A stretch of DNA of 7,556 nucleotides from Caldimicrobium sp964493015 (GCA_964493015.1 CAZBLU010000049.1:1-7556); one strand, 5' to 3'; shown: positions 1 to 7,380, counted from the stretch's first letter. Made by a program: numbers and translations. Notes: generated by a model from the letters alone, not told the origin.

Positions 1-110
1 CAGTCAAGGTGGTCATATACATAATATTCCAACTTTTTCTTTTTATAAAGTTCTTCAAAACAAAGGTAAATCTGGCAATCCACCTTTTTTGTAAAGACTA
101 TCAATCTCAT
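1..110 (-). CDS. Unrecognised protein, N-terminal 36 residues (cut by window edge)
   Basis: An open frame begins with ATG at 110-108 and stays open to the left edge. The ATG shares bases with the dnaE stop codon (ATGA, 4-bp overlap), an arrangement typical of translational coupling. The visible protein starts MRLIVFTKKVDCQIYLCF and continues with a Lys/Glu/Tyr-rich stretch ending near YDHLD. No signal peptide or catalytic motif is visible; the start suggests a beta strand (RLIVFTKK) followed by a charged helix. No strong Shine-Dalgarno precedes it inside the end of dnaE, which fits reinitiation by ribosomes finishing dnaE. I do not recognise the family and assign no function. The case for it being real is the exact ATGA junction, the uninterrupted frame in AT-rich DNA and the absence of a terminator after dnaE. 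A 36-codon open stretch alone could arise by chance. Confidence 0.6.
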   Translation of the reverse strand, partial: MRLIVFTKKVDCQIYLCFEELYKKKKLEYYVYDHLD

Positions 111-3100
111 TTTTCGCTATATCTGATTTTAATTGGTCTAAAGTTATCCATAAAGATTTCCATAAAAGGTATGGAAAGGGGGAATTTAGCTCCATTGGTC
201 TCAAAATAAACTCTTGCCTCTGGTAGAATTAATACAAGGGAAAGGGGTAAGGACTCCTCTGGTGAGGTCTTACAAAATTCCCTTATCTTTTCAAGTTCTT
301 CCTCTTTAGCCAGTTCTCCAGGAATATAGAGTTTAAAAAATCCATCTTTAAAAAACTTTAGATCTTCAAATTTAGCTATATCTTCTACAAGAAGAGTAAC
401 ACTTTCCTCCTCTACCTCAACCTCTCCCTTCCACCAGAGAAGAAGAGAGTCTTTAAGTAGACTTAGGTGTTCCTGGTATAGATCAGAGAAGAGCAAGGCT
501 TTAATTACGGCATGTTCATCCTCTAACTTTAAAATAGCTATTTTATTACCACTTTTGGTGGTTTTTAGTTTTATTTCTGAAACAAGGGCAGCTACTAATA
601 CCTTCTCCCCACTCTTTACTTCTTTTAGGTTTTCTAAATTGTAAGGAGTAAAGCTCTCAATAATAGGCCTATATCTTCTTACGGGATGATCAGAGAGGTA
701 AAATCCCAAAGCCTCTCTTTCAAATTTTAATTTTTCCTCTAAGCTCCAGGGAGGGACATCATCTAATTTTAAGGAACTGGCTAAGTTTATCTTGAGTAGA
801 CTGGTCTGTCCAAAGAGAGAAGAACTTTTGGTTTCCTGAGAAAAATTTAGTATACGAGGTAGATTAGCAGCAAGCTTAGCCCTATTTGGTTCTAAACTAT
901 CAAAGACACCAGCCTTGATAAGGGTTTCAATAGTCTTCTTGTTGACCTTTTGGGTATCCACTTTTTGGCAAAAGTCAATGAAACTGTGATAGGGTCTTTT
1001 CCTAATTATTTCCTGAACAGCTTCTTCTCCCACATTTTTTATAGCCTGAAGACCAATCCTTATAGCCCCATTTTCTACAGAAAATCCCGCTGCACTATGG
1101 TTTATATCTGGGGGTAACACAGAGATGCCCATTTTTTCCGCTAAGGCTAGGTATTTACTTACTTCCTCACTTTTGTTAATTTCATAAGTCAATATAGAAG
1201 CAAGATAATAAAGGGGATAATGGGCCTTGAGATAGGCAGTTTGGTAAGAAATGAGGGCATAGGCTGCTGAATGACTTTTATTGAAACCATATTCGGCAAA
1301 TTTTTCCATGAGTTCAAAGACCTTTTCTGCCACATCTTTGGGAATATTTCTATTTACTGATCTTTCCACAAAGTCATTTCTTAGCTGTTGCATGAGTTCT
1401 TTATCTTTTTTACCCATAGCGCGACGGAGCAAATCGGCTTCTCCTAAGGTATAGCCTGCAAAGGCCCTGGCAATCTCCATCACCTGTTCTTGATAAACAA
1501 GAACACCATAGGTTTCCTTTAAAATAGGTTCTAAAAGAGGATGTAGATATTCTGGTTTGCGCTTGCCATGTTTAGTTTCAATATATTGGTCAACTAAGCC
1601 ACCTCCTAAAGGACCAGGCCTATACAGAGCAAGCACGGCGATAAGATCATTAAAGTCACTGGGTTTTAGCCTTCTCAAAAGATCCTTCATGCCCTCAGAT
1701 TCCAACTGGAATACGCCATCTGTATCTCCAGCTTGAAGGAGTTTAAAAGTTTTAGGGTCATCTAAAGGAATATGGTTTATATCTATCTCCAGTCCCTCAT
1801 ATTCCTTAATAGCCTTCAAGGTTCTATCTATAATGGTTAGAGTCTTTAAACCTAAGAAATCAAATTTAATGAGACCGAGGGCTTCACAGGCCTTCATATC
1901 AAACTGCACGACTGCTTCACCCTCTTCGCCCTTCATTAGGGCCGCTATTTCATCTAATGGAAGAGGACTAATAATAACCCCAGCTGCATGTTGGCTGGCA
2001 TGCCTGGGAAGCCCCTCAAGCTTGAGGGCAAGCTCAAAGAGCTCTTTGAGCTTGGGATTTATTTGAAGGAGCTCCTGAATTTCTGGCCTCTTCATCTCCT
2101 CGGCAAGGGAAACCTCTGGCCCAGGGGTAATCATCTTGGCAATAGGATCAATTTCCTTTGGTTTGAAGCCAAGGGCCCTTCCTACATCCCTTAAAACCTG
2201 TCTTGCCTTCATCTGCCCAAAGGTAGCGATCTTGGCGATATGCCTCTCTCCATAGGTCTTCGCCACATACTCAATAATCTTTTCCCTGCCCTCCATACAA
2301 AAATCCACATCTATATCTGGAAGGCTTGGCCTTTCCTTGTTCAAAAATCTCTCAAAAAGAAGCCCATATCTCAGGGGGTCAAGATTGGTAATTCCCAAGG
2401 CAAAACTGGTGAGAGCTCCAGCAGCAGAGCCCCTACCAGGCCCTACAGGAATTCCCTGCTTCTTCGCCCACTCACAAAAGTCTGAGACAATAAGGAAATA
2501 GCCCGCGTATCCCTTTTCTACTATGACCTCAAGCTCCATCTCTAAACGCTTCCAATACTCTTCCTCACTGGTATAAAGTTCTCCTTTAGCCTTTAGCTCT
2601 TTAAGTCTTTGGGCAAGCCCCTCCCTTGCCTTCCTTACAAAATATTCCTTCTCCTCTTCCCCATGGGGTAGACGAGCTCGGGGAAAAAGGGGTTCACCTA
2701 ATTTGAGCTCTAAATTTACTTTGTCAAAAATCTCAAGGGTATTACTTAAAAGCTCTGAGGGAAGATCTTGAAAACGCTCAGCCATCTCAACAGGGCTTGC
2801 CAAATAAAGTTCCTTGGTCTCAAATTTGAAACGATCGGGATCGGTAATTTTATGTCCAGTCTGGATACAAAGTAAAACCTCATGGGCAAAAGCATCCTCT
2901 TTATCTAAATAGTGACAGTCTGCCGTGGCAACTGCTTTGATTTTGAGAGCCTCCGCTATCTCCAAAAGACCTGCGTTAACCTTCTCTTGGGAGGCCAAAC
3001 CATTTTTTTGAATTTCTAAATAAAAATCCTCTCCAAAAAGGGTCTTATACCATTTAGCTGTCTCCAAGGCCTGGTTAAAATTTCCCTGTAAAACTAATTG

Positions 3101-3538
3101 GGGGATTTCTCCCTCGATACAAGCAGAAAGACAAATTAAGCCCTCAGCATGCTCCTTAAGAAGCTCTTTGTCAATACGGGGTCTATAATAGAAGCCCTCT
3201 AAATAGGCCTTACTTCCCAACTTCACCAAATTTCGATAACCTCTTTCATCCTTAGCTATGAGAATTAGATGGCTTCCTCCCGCCTCCCCCCTTTTTGTTG
3301 CCTTTTTTTGAAAACGAGAACCTTCAGCCACATAAAACTCGCAACCTAATAGGGGCTTTAACCCTGCATTCCTTAGCTTAGTATAAAAGTGAATAATTCC
3401 AAAGAGAGTTCCATGATCAGTGATGGCACAACCAGGCATTTTATACTCTATCAGACGCTTAACTAAATCATCAATGCGTATAGCTCCATCAAGGAGACTC
3501 CATTCTGTGTGCAAATGAAGATGAACAAAATCTGTCAT
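107..3538 (-). CDS. dnaE: DNA polymerase III subunit alpha (replicative polymerase, DnaE1 type)
   Basis: Catalytic subunit of the replicative DNA polymerase; it extends primers with dNTPs at the fork together with the beta clamp and the clamp-loader tau subunit. The 1143-residue length fits DnaE1. Domains in order: N-terminal PHP domain (about 1-280) beginning VHLHLHTEWSLLDG; the C-family palm, thumb and fingers (about 290-780) with GPGRGSAAG at 366-374, the catalytic PDIDVDF motif at 407-413 and the third catalytic Asp at D560 in KFDFLGL; YQEQVM at 682-687 and FNKSHSAAYA at 752-761; a helix-hairpin-helix region (about 800-880, with GLQAIKNVG at 829-837); a clamp-binding-like SSSLF at 905-909; an OB fold (about 977-1060); and a divergent C-terminal tau-binding-type region. 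All PHP metal-ligand positions appear occupied (H8, H10, D17, H42, E67, H90, C140, D207, H209), unlike in E. coli DnaE. The start is supported by a strong Shine-Dalgarno and by the usual position of the PHP motif. It ends in TGA overlapping the next ATG. Confidence 0.98.
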   Translation of the reverse strand: MTDFVHLHLHTEWSLLDGAIRIDDLVKRLIEYKMPGCAITDHGTLFGIIHFYTKLRNAGLKPLLGCEFYVAEGSRFQKKATKRGEAGGSHLILIAKDERGYRNLVKLGSKAYLEGFYYRPRIDKELLKEHAEGLICLSACIEGEIPQLVLQGNFNQALETAKWYKTLFGEDFYLEIQKNGLASQEKVNAGLLEIAEALKIKAVATADCHYLDKEDAFAHEVLLCIQTGHKITDPDRFKFETKELYLASPVEMAERFQDLPSELLSNTLEIFDKVNLELKLGEPLFPRARLPHGEEEKEYFVRKAREGLAQRLKELKAKGELYTSEEEYWKRLEMELEVIVEKGYAGYFLIVSDFCEWAKKQGIPVGPGRGSAAGALTSFALGITNLDPLRYGLLFERFLNKERPSLPDIDVDFCMEGREKIIEYVAKTYGERHIAKIATFGQMKARQVLRDVGRALGFKPKEIDPIAKMITPGPEVSLAEEMKRPEIQELLQINPKLKELFELALKLEGLPRHASQHAAGVIISPLPLDEIAALMKGEEGEAVVQFDMKACEALGLIKFDFLGLKTLTIIDRTLKAIKEYEGLEIDINHIPLDDPKTFKLLQAGDTDGVFQLESEGMKDLLRRLKPSDFNDLIAVLALYRPGPLGGGLVDQYIETKHGKRKPEYLHPLLEPILKETYGVLVYQEQVMEIARAFAGYTLGEADLLRRAMGKKDKELMQQLRNDFVERSVNRNIPKDVAEKVFELMEKFAEYGFNKSHSAAYALISYQTAYLKAHYPLYYLASILTYEINKSEEVSKYLALAEKMGISVLPPDINHSAAGFSVENGAIRIGLQAIKNVGEEAVQEIIRKRPYHSFIDFCQKVDTQKVNKKTIETLIKAGVFDSLEPNRAKLAANLPRILNFSQETKSSSLFGQTSLLKINLASSLKLDDVPPWSLEEKLKFEREALGFYLSDHPVRRYRPIIESFTPYNLENLKEVKSGEKVLVAALVSEIKLKTTKSGNKIAILKLEDEHAVIKALLFSDLYQEHLSLLKDSLLLWWKGEVEVEEESVTLLVEDIAKFEDLKFFKDGFFKLYIPGELAKEEELEKIREFCKTSPEESLPLSLVLILPEARVYFETNGAKFPLSIPFMEIFMDNFRPIKIRYSEK

Positions 3539-3544
3539 AAAAAA

Positions 3545-3556
3545 TCACCCCCTCCT
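3545..3556 (-). promoter_or_regulatory. Strong extended Shine-Dalgarno of dnaE
   Basis: On the minus strand the sequence is AGGAGGGGGTGA, then six bases (AT-rich, ending in a T run) before ATG at 3538. It is the near-perfect anti-SD complement AGGAGGTGA with three extra G, so it can pair in two registers: AGGAGG 12 nt from the start, or GGTGA about 6 nt from it. It is by far the strongest ribosome binding site in the window and fixes the dnaE start. Confidence 0.85.
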
Positions 3557-3567
3557 GAAAAAACCTT

Positions 3568-6084
3568 TTATTTTTCTAATACTTCTAAGAGTTGTTGTAT
3601 AGTAAAGGGCTTTATAAGTGCCCCATGTAAACCATAATTTTTATAATTTTGTAATATAGGCTTATCAAAATATCCTGAGATCAATATTCCCTTTACAGAG
3701 GGATCTAATTCTCTTATTTTTTGATAGGTTTCAAAACCATTTAGACGACCTGGCACTATCAAATCAAGAATAACATAATCAAAGCTTCTTTTCTCAAGTT
3801 TAGCCTTAGAAAAGATTTCTAAGGCAGCCTCACCATTTGGAGCTGTTTCTACTTCATAATTAAAATGTTCCAAAAGCTCCTTAAGGGTATCTCTTATGAT
3901 ATCGTCATCATCCATAAGTAATATCTTGGGCTTCCTTTCCTTGCGAAAATAATTGCGCCTGGAAGAAATCTCTCCTGGAAGAGCAGGGAATTCAAGGATG
4001 AAGGTAGTCCCTTCACCTTCCTTAGAGGTAAATTCAATTTTTCCTTGATGTGCCTTTACCACCTCCATAACAACATAGAGGCCAAGCCCTGAGCCCCCTG
4101 GTTTAGTGGTAAAAAAGGGTTCAAAAATTTTATCTTTATATTTTTCTGGAAGACCAACCCCTTCATCCCGTATGGAAAATCTTATATAAGGGGTATCCTC
4201 ATGGTAAAGGGGTTTGATGCTAATAAAGATCCTTCCTCCGTTAGGCATAGCCTCTAAGGCGTTAAGCACGAGATTCATCCACATGATAGAGAAAAGTTCT
4301 TTGTCCACTTCAATTAAGGGCAAGGGTCTCTCTATCTCATAGTGTACTTCATAGTTTTTCTTTCCAGCTAAGGCAAGGGAGGTATAGTGCCTAATTAAAT
4401 CTTCAAGATCTGCCCTTTCTTTTACGGGAGACTCCCCTCTAACTAAAGTTAAAAGTTCTCTACCAAGAAGCCTCAAGGCCATAAGGGAGTCCTGAAGAGA
4501 AGCAAAGAGGCCCTTTACCTCTGGACTGCTCTTGCGCATATTTATCTTGGTCTTCAATAGCTCTAACTGGTTCATCACTATTAAAAGATGGTTATTAAAG
4601 TCGTGGGCAAGGCCACCAGCTACATGCTTGAGGACATTTAATTTTTCTAAAAAGAGTTTTTGTTTTTCTAAGATCACCTTTTCCGTCATATCCCTTAAAA
4701 AGAAGAGAATACCCTCCACCTGGTTTCCCCTCTTAAGGGGGATCAGTTCCCCTTCATAGGTCTTTTCAAACTCGTTAATTTCAATAGTTTCTACGAAATT
4801 AATAGGACCTGTAAGATATTTTTTTTCCTCAAAATAGCTTTTAAAGTTTTTTAGACCATTGAGTATTGAACATTCTTCCCAAAGAGGTGGTTTAGAGGCA
4901 GAAGAATTTGTATAACAGATCTTCTCCCCTTTTTGGTTAGCCCAAACCACTCTTCCTTCAGGAGTAAGATAAAAGACCATAAAATCCGTATGCCTAAGCA
5001 CGGTATCAAGAAAGGTCTTTTCTTCTTCAAGGGACTTTTTTGTTCTCCCAAGGAGTTTATTTTTTTGGAAAAGGATATAACTGAGTATGGCAAGAAGGGT
5101 TAAGAAAAATAAAAGAAAACCTATCACATAGGGCAAAAATCTTTCTTTAAAACGTTGGAAATAAACCTCTCTTAATTCTTTGTAAGGCCCTTTCATCAAA
5201 TCAAAGAGAAGTTTTTCTATAGGAGTATAGTCAAGGGGTAGATAGAAAATACCCTCTATACTTTTAGCAAGGTCAGTATGGGGTTCGATCTCTAAAAGAA
5301 CCTTGGCAAATTCTTTAATGATTTCCTGAGGTGTTCCCTCCAAGGCAAGGACAGGCCATTCTGGATAGAGGCTTGAGCTAACAAGAAGGGGAAAATCTTG
5401 GTAATATCTTTGATTGAGTATCTTGATATCCTCAGGAGAAAGTTGGCCTAATTGGATCATCCTCTCTAAGATGCCAGTCCTTACTGTGCCAACTGGGACT
5501 TCTCCCTTCAAGACAGCATACACTACCTTATCATGGGTGCCGTAAAATTTAGGCTTAATATCCTCTTCCTTAATGCCTACCCGATATAATTCATAAAGGG
5601 CTATTAAGTAACCTCCAAAGGATTCAGGATCTACCGCTCCCAATTTCATTCCCTTGAGCCCCTTAAGGTCTCTTATAGCACTATCTTTTCTGGTAAAGAT
5701 TACTCCACCAAAATAAGGATAGTAGTTATCCTTTTCCCATTGACTAAGGCTAAGTATAATTTTGTAGTTTATTTGATCTCTCTTCCCCAGCTCTTTGATC
5801 AGAATGGCTTGATAGGGATTGGTGAGGATAAAATTAAGTTTTCCTTCCAAGGCTTGTTTTTTAAGTTCTTCAAAGGGTAGGAATCTAAACTCAATGGGGT
5901 AGGGTAATCTCTTTTCCAGATAGCTTTTTAACTTATAAAAGCGGTTTTTTTCAACCTCTTCCCCTCGCTTTGCCAAAATGCCAAAGGTTAAGGAATTAGG
6001 AGGCGATTTTATACCATATAGATTGGATTGAAGAAACACAAAGAAGAGAAAAAATAATAGAAGTAAAGAAATTAATTTAGCCAC
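3568..6084 (-). CDS. Hybrid sensor histidine kinase: PhnD-like periplasmic sensor, TM, PAS, HisKA/HATPase, receiver
   Basis: An 838-residue membrane-bound hybrid kinase. A signal peptide (1-24, hydrophobic LLLLFFLFFVFLQ) is followed by a periplasmic PhnD/SsuA-type substrate-binding domain (about 30-305; LTNPYQA at 87-93, THDKVVYAVLKGE at 183-195, VGTVRTGILERM at 198-209). Then come a transmembrane helix (about 318-339), a cytoplasmic PAS domain (about 353-468), a dimerisation/phosphoacceptor domain with HVAGGLAHDFNN (H494), and an ATPase domain with N box NLVLNALEAM (N608), G1 DEGVG (640-644), F box KIFEPFFTTK (652-661) and G2 GSGLGL (664-669). A C-terminal receiver (about 718-838) has acidic residues D725/D726, phosphoacceptor D774, S803 and K825. 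All key residues are present, so kinase and receiver look functional. There is no HPt or DNA-binding domain; the output partner must be elsewhere or the receiver may be self-regulatory. The ligand is unknown: the fold relates to phosphonate/phosphite binders, but the HK-fused branch need not bind these. The gene sits 36 bp after proB and 29 bp before dnaE, an unusual place for a sensor. Confidence 0.94.
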   Translation of the reverse strand: MAKLISLLLLFFLFFVFLQSNLYGIKSPPNSLTFGILAKRGEEVEKNRFYKLKSYLEKRLPYPIEFRFLPFEELKKQALEGKLNFILTNPYQAILIKELGKRDQINYKIILSLSQWEKDNYYPYFGGVIFTRKDSAIRDLKGLKGMKLGAVDPESFGGYLIALYELYRVGIKEEDIKPKFYGTHDKVVYAVLKGEVPVGTVRTGILERMIQLGQLSPEDIKILNQRYYQDFPLLVSSSLYPEWPVLALEGTPQEIIKEFAKVLLEIEPHTDLAKSIEGIFYLPLDYTPIEKLLFDLMKGPYKELREVYFQRFKERFLPYVIGFLLFFLTLLAILSYILFQKNKLLGRTKKSLEEEKTFLDTVLRHTDFMVFYLTPEGRVVWANQKGEKICYTNSSASKPPLWEECSILNGLKNFKSYFEEKKYLTGPINFVETIEINEFEKTYEGELIPLKRGNQVEGILFFLRDMTEKVILEKQKLFLEKLNVLKHVAGGLAHDFNNHLLIVMNQLELLKTKINMRKSSPEVKGLFASLQDSLMALRLLGRELLTLVRGESPVKERADLEDLIRHYTSLALAGKKNYEVHYEIERPLPLIEVDKELFSIMWMNLVLNALEAMPNGGRIFISIKPLYHEDTPYIRFSIRDEGVGLPEKYKDKIFEPFFTTKPGGSGLGLYVVMEVVKAHQGKIEFTSKEGEGTTFILEFPALPGEISSRRNYFRKERKPKILLMDDDDIIRDTLKELLEHFNYEVETAPNGEAALEIFSKAKLEKRSFDYVILDLIVPGRLNGFETYQKIRELDPSVKGILISGYFDKPILQNYKNYGLHGALIKPFTIQQLLEVLEK

Positions 6085-6086
6085 AG

Positions 6087-6094
6087 CCCTTCTT
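6087..6094 (-). promoter_or_regulatory. Ribosome binding site supporting the GTG start of the sensor kinase
   Basis: The minus strand reads AAGAAGGG, then CT, then GTG at 6084-6082. The purine tract is good but close to the start: only 3 nt separate the AGAAGG core from GTG. The GTG is the best start because the frame is closed by TAA 18 bp upstream with no ATG/GTG/TTG between, and the next in-frame GTG (codon 16) would destroy the signal peptide. Confidence 0.6.
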
Positions 6095-6120
6095 AAAATA
6101 TTTTAGAGTTTTTTTTTAAA

Positions 6121-7233
6121 TCAGTCAAGAAGAACCAGATTGTCCCTATGTATAACTTCTTTAATTGGTTTGGAACCCATAGTCAGAAATTTTTTTATAT
6201 CCTCAGAGGAGAAATTGATAAGTCCTTTAGCCAGGGAAACTCTCTCTTCACTCAGACATTCCACACAGGCCCCCTTAGGAAAATCTCCTTCTACCTTAAG
6301 GATGCCACTAAAGAGAAGGCTTTTTCCCTCTTCAACTAAGGCCTTAATAGCTCCTGAGTCAATGTAAAGTTTTCCTTCTGGTTTTAGGTAATATTTGATC
6401 CAAAGTTTGCGCATGGAGAGTTTCCTCTCCTGTGGTAAAAAGATAGTGCCAATATCTTCTCCACTAAAGAATTTCTCTATGACCAGAGGGGATCGTCCAG
6501 GTAAGATAACCATGGGAATTCCAGAAGTAGTGACCATCTTGGCAGCCATTAGTTTAGAATACATGCCTCCCCGTCCTAACTTACCTGGTTTTTTTCCTGC
6601 CATGGCGATAATTTTTTCATCTACCCTTTCTACCAGGGAGAGACGCTTGGCCTGAGGACTTATTCTTGGGTCCTCCGTATAGAGACCATCTATGTCTGAA
6701 AGGATGAAAAGTGCCTCAGCAGGAAGGGCAACAGCAACTAAAGCTGAAAGTATATCGTTATCACTAAAGCGGATCTCTTCAGTAGCTACAGTGTCATTTT
6801 CGTTAATTATGGGGACAATCCCCCATTTCAAAAGGGTAAGCAAGGTCTTTCTGGTATTGAGATAGCGCTCTCTTTTAGAAAGGTCCTCTGAAGTAAGGAG
6901 AATTTGAGCCACCTTTAGATCATATTGGCTAAAGACTTCCTCATAGGCATGAATAAGATCTGCTTGACCACAGGCAGCTAAGGCCTGCTTTTCCGAAAGT
7001 GATAGAGGTTTTTTGTAATATCTGAGTTTGGCTCTACCACAGGCAATGGCACCAGAGGAAACAAGAATTATCTTGAAATTGGCCCTTTGAAGCCTCTGGA
7101 CTTCATAGGCAATGTTAGAGAGGACCTGTAATTCTAAGCCTTCGTCATCCTTGGTAATTACCGCACTTCCTATCTTAATTACTAAGATTTTAGCCCTTTT
7201 AATCTGGTTGAGAATTTGTTCCCTGGAAAACAT
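6121..7233 (-). CDS. proB: Glutamate 5-kinase with C-terminal PUA domain
   Basis: Cytoplasmic enzyme of proline synthesis: it phosphorylates L-glutamate with ATP to gamma-glutamyl phosphate, which ProA then reduces. The 370-residue length fits the full two-domain form. The amino-acid kinase domain (about 14-265) shows VIKIGSAVIT (18-27), VSSGAIACG (58-66), PIINENDTV (141-149), RFSDNDILSALVA (155-167), SDIDGLYTEDPR (179-190) and GRGGMYSKL (220-228), covering the phosphate-binding, glutamate and nucleotide-binding segments. The C-terminal PUA domain (about 285-365) starts LYIDSGAIKAL and ends with a conserved VIHRDNLVLL at 360-369. All expected motifs are present. The start gives about ten more residues before the first kinase strand than in E. 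coli ProB, and no Shine-Dalgarno is visible before it, but no better start exists downstream before VIKIGS. proA and obg, frequent neighbours of proB, are not next to it here. It is the first gene of the apparent operon, with its own promoter. Confidence 0.97.
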   Translation of the reverse strand: MFSREQILNQIKRAKILVIKIGSAVITKDDEGLELQVLSNIAYEVQRLQRANFKIILVSSGAIACGRAKLRYYKKPLSLSEKQALAACGQADLIHAYEEVFSQYDLKVAQILLTSEDLSKRERYLNTRKTLLTLLKWGIVPIINENDTVATEEIRFSDNDILSALVAVALPAEALFILSDIDGLYTEDPRISPQAKRLSLVERVDEKIIAMAGKKPGKLGRGGMYSKLMAAKMVTTSGIPMVILPGRSPLVIEKFFSGEDIGTIFLPQERKLSMRKLWIKYYLKPEGKLYIDSGAIKALVEEGKSLLFSGILKVEGDFPKGACVECLSEERVSLAKGLINFSSEDIKKFLTMGSKPIKEVIHRDNLVLLD

Positions 7234-7260
7234 ATGGGTTTACTTTTGGTTTTGATGCCT

Positions 7261-7288
7261 ATTTTAATCCTTAACTTAGGGCCGTCAA
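7261..7288 (-). promoter_or_regulatory. Sigma-70-type promoter of proB and the downstream operon
   Basis: On the minus strand, TTGACG (7288-7283, one mismatch to TTGACA) is followed by a 16-bp spacer and TAAAAT (7266-7261, one mismatch to TATAAT). Transcription should start near 7256-7253, giving a leader of only about 20-23 nt before the proB ATG. The placement in the divergent intergenic region, directly before the first gene of the same-strand run, supports it as the operon promoter. The spacer contains an imperfect palindrome CCTAAGTTAAGG (7280-7269) that could be an operator, but 4 of 6 pairs is weak. Confidence 0.65.
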
Positions 7289-7316
7289 TCTTTCCTTGAT
7301 GGAAAAAGATAACCCC

Positions 7317-7354
7317 TTGCATTTTGTTTTATTTAGCATAATATCAATTAAAAT
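7317..7354 (+). promoter_or_regulatory. Candidate promoter region of the divergent gene
   Basis: This is a very AT-rich stretch before the plus-strand gene. Possible elements are TTGCAT (7317-7322) with CATAAT (7337-7342, spacing only 14) or TAATAT (7339-7344, spacing 16), and TTGTTT (7324-7329) with TAAAAT (7349-7354, spacing 19). None is a clean match with ideal spacing, so a promoter is expected from the layout but its exact position cannot be chosen from the sequence. Confidence 0.35.
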
Positions 7355-7366
7355 AACAAAAAACAA

Positions 7367-7372
7367 AAGGTG
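7367..7372 (+). promoter_or_regulatory. Ribosome binding site of the divergent gene
   Basis: AAGGTG lies 8 nt before the ATG at 7381 and matches part of the AAGGAGGTG consensus. It supports the chosen start of the partial plus-strand gene. Confidence 0.6.
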
Positions 7373-7380
7373 TAAGTAAT

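Noticed and set aside
9..209. Plus-strand open frame of 66 codons antisense to the dnaE end and the downstream gene
   Set aside because: It overlaps the well-supported end of dnaE and the coupled minus-strand frame, has no ribosome binding site, and its Phe/Leu/Ile-rich product looks like an antisense shadow.
1833..2485. Three plus-strand open frames of 68-81 codons inside dnaE
   Set aside because: They lie antisense to conserved polymerase motifs, overlap one another and show no start signals or domain features.
3303..3309. A7 run near the dnaE 5' end (with a nearby G6 run) as a programmed slippage site
   Set aside because: The reading frame is intact and conserved on both sides; no alternative-frame product or stimulatory structure is evident, so it is best read as lysine/glycine-rich coding sequence.
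4851..5093. Minus-strand 80-codon frame inside the sensor kinase gene
   Set aside because: It is an alternative frame of the PAS-coding region; the kinase frame is continuous through it, so it is neither a frameshift remnant nor a separate gene.
6094..6120. AT palindrome TAAAATATTTTA and a T/A run between proB and the sensor kinase as a terminator or internal promoter
   Set aside because: The 12-bp palindrome is all A/T with no loop and no G/C stem. The homopolymer is an A run, not a T run, on the transcribed strand. TAAAAT here has no -35 partner and would give a leader of under 10 nt.
6140..6655. Plus-strand open frames of 63-86 codons inside proB
   Set aside because: They are antisense to conserved ProB motifs and have no supporting signals.
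7322..7368. Inverted repeat between TTTTGTTTTATTT and AAATAACAAAAAACAAAA
   Set aside because: The match needs a bulge and is nearly all A/T, as expected by chance in an AT-rich intergenic region.
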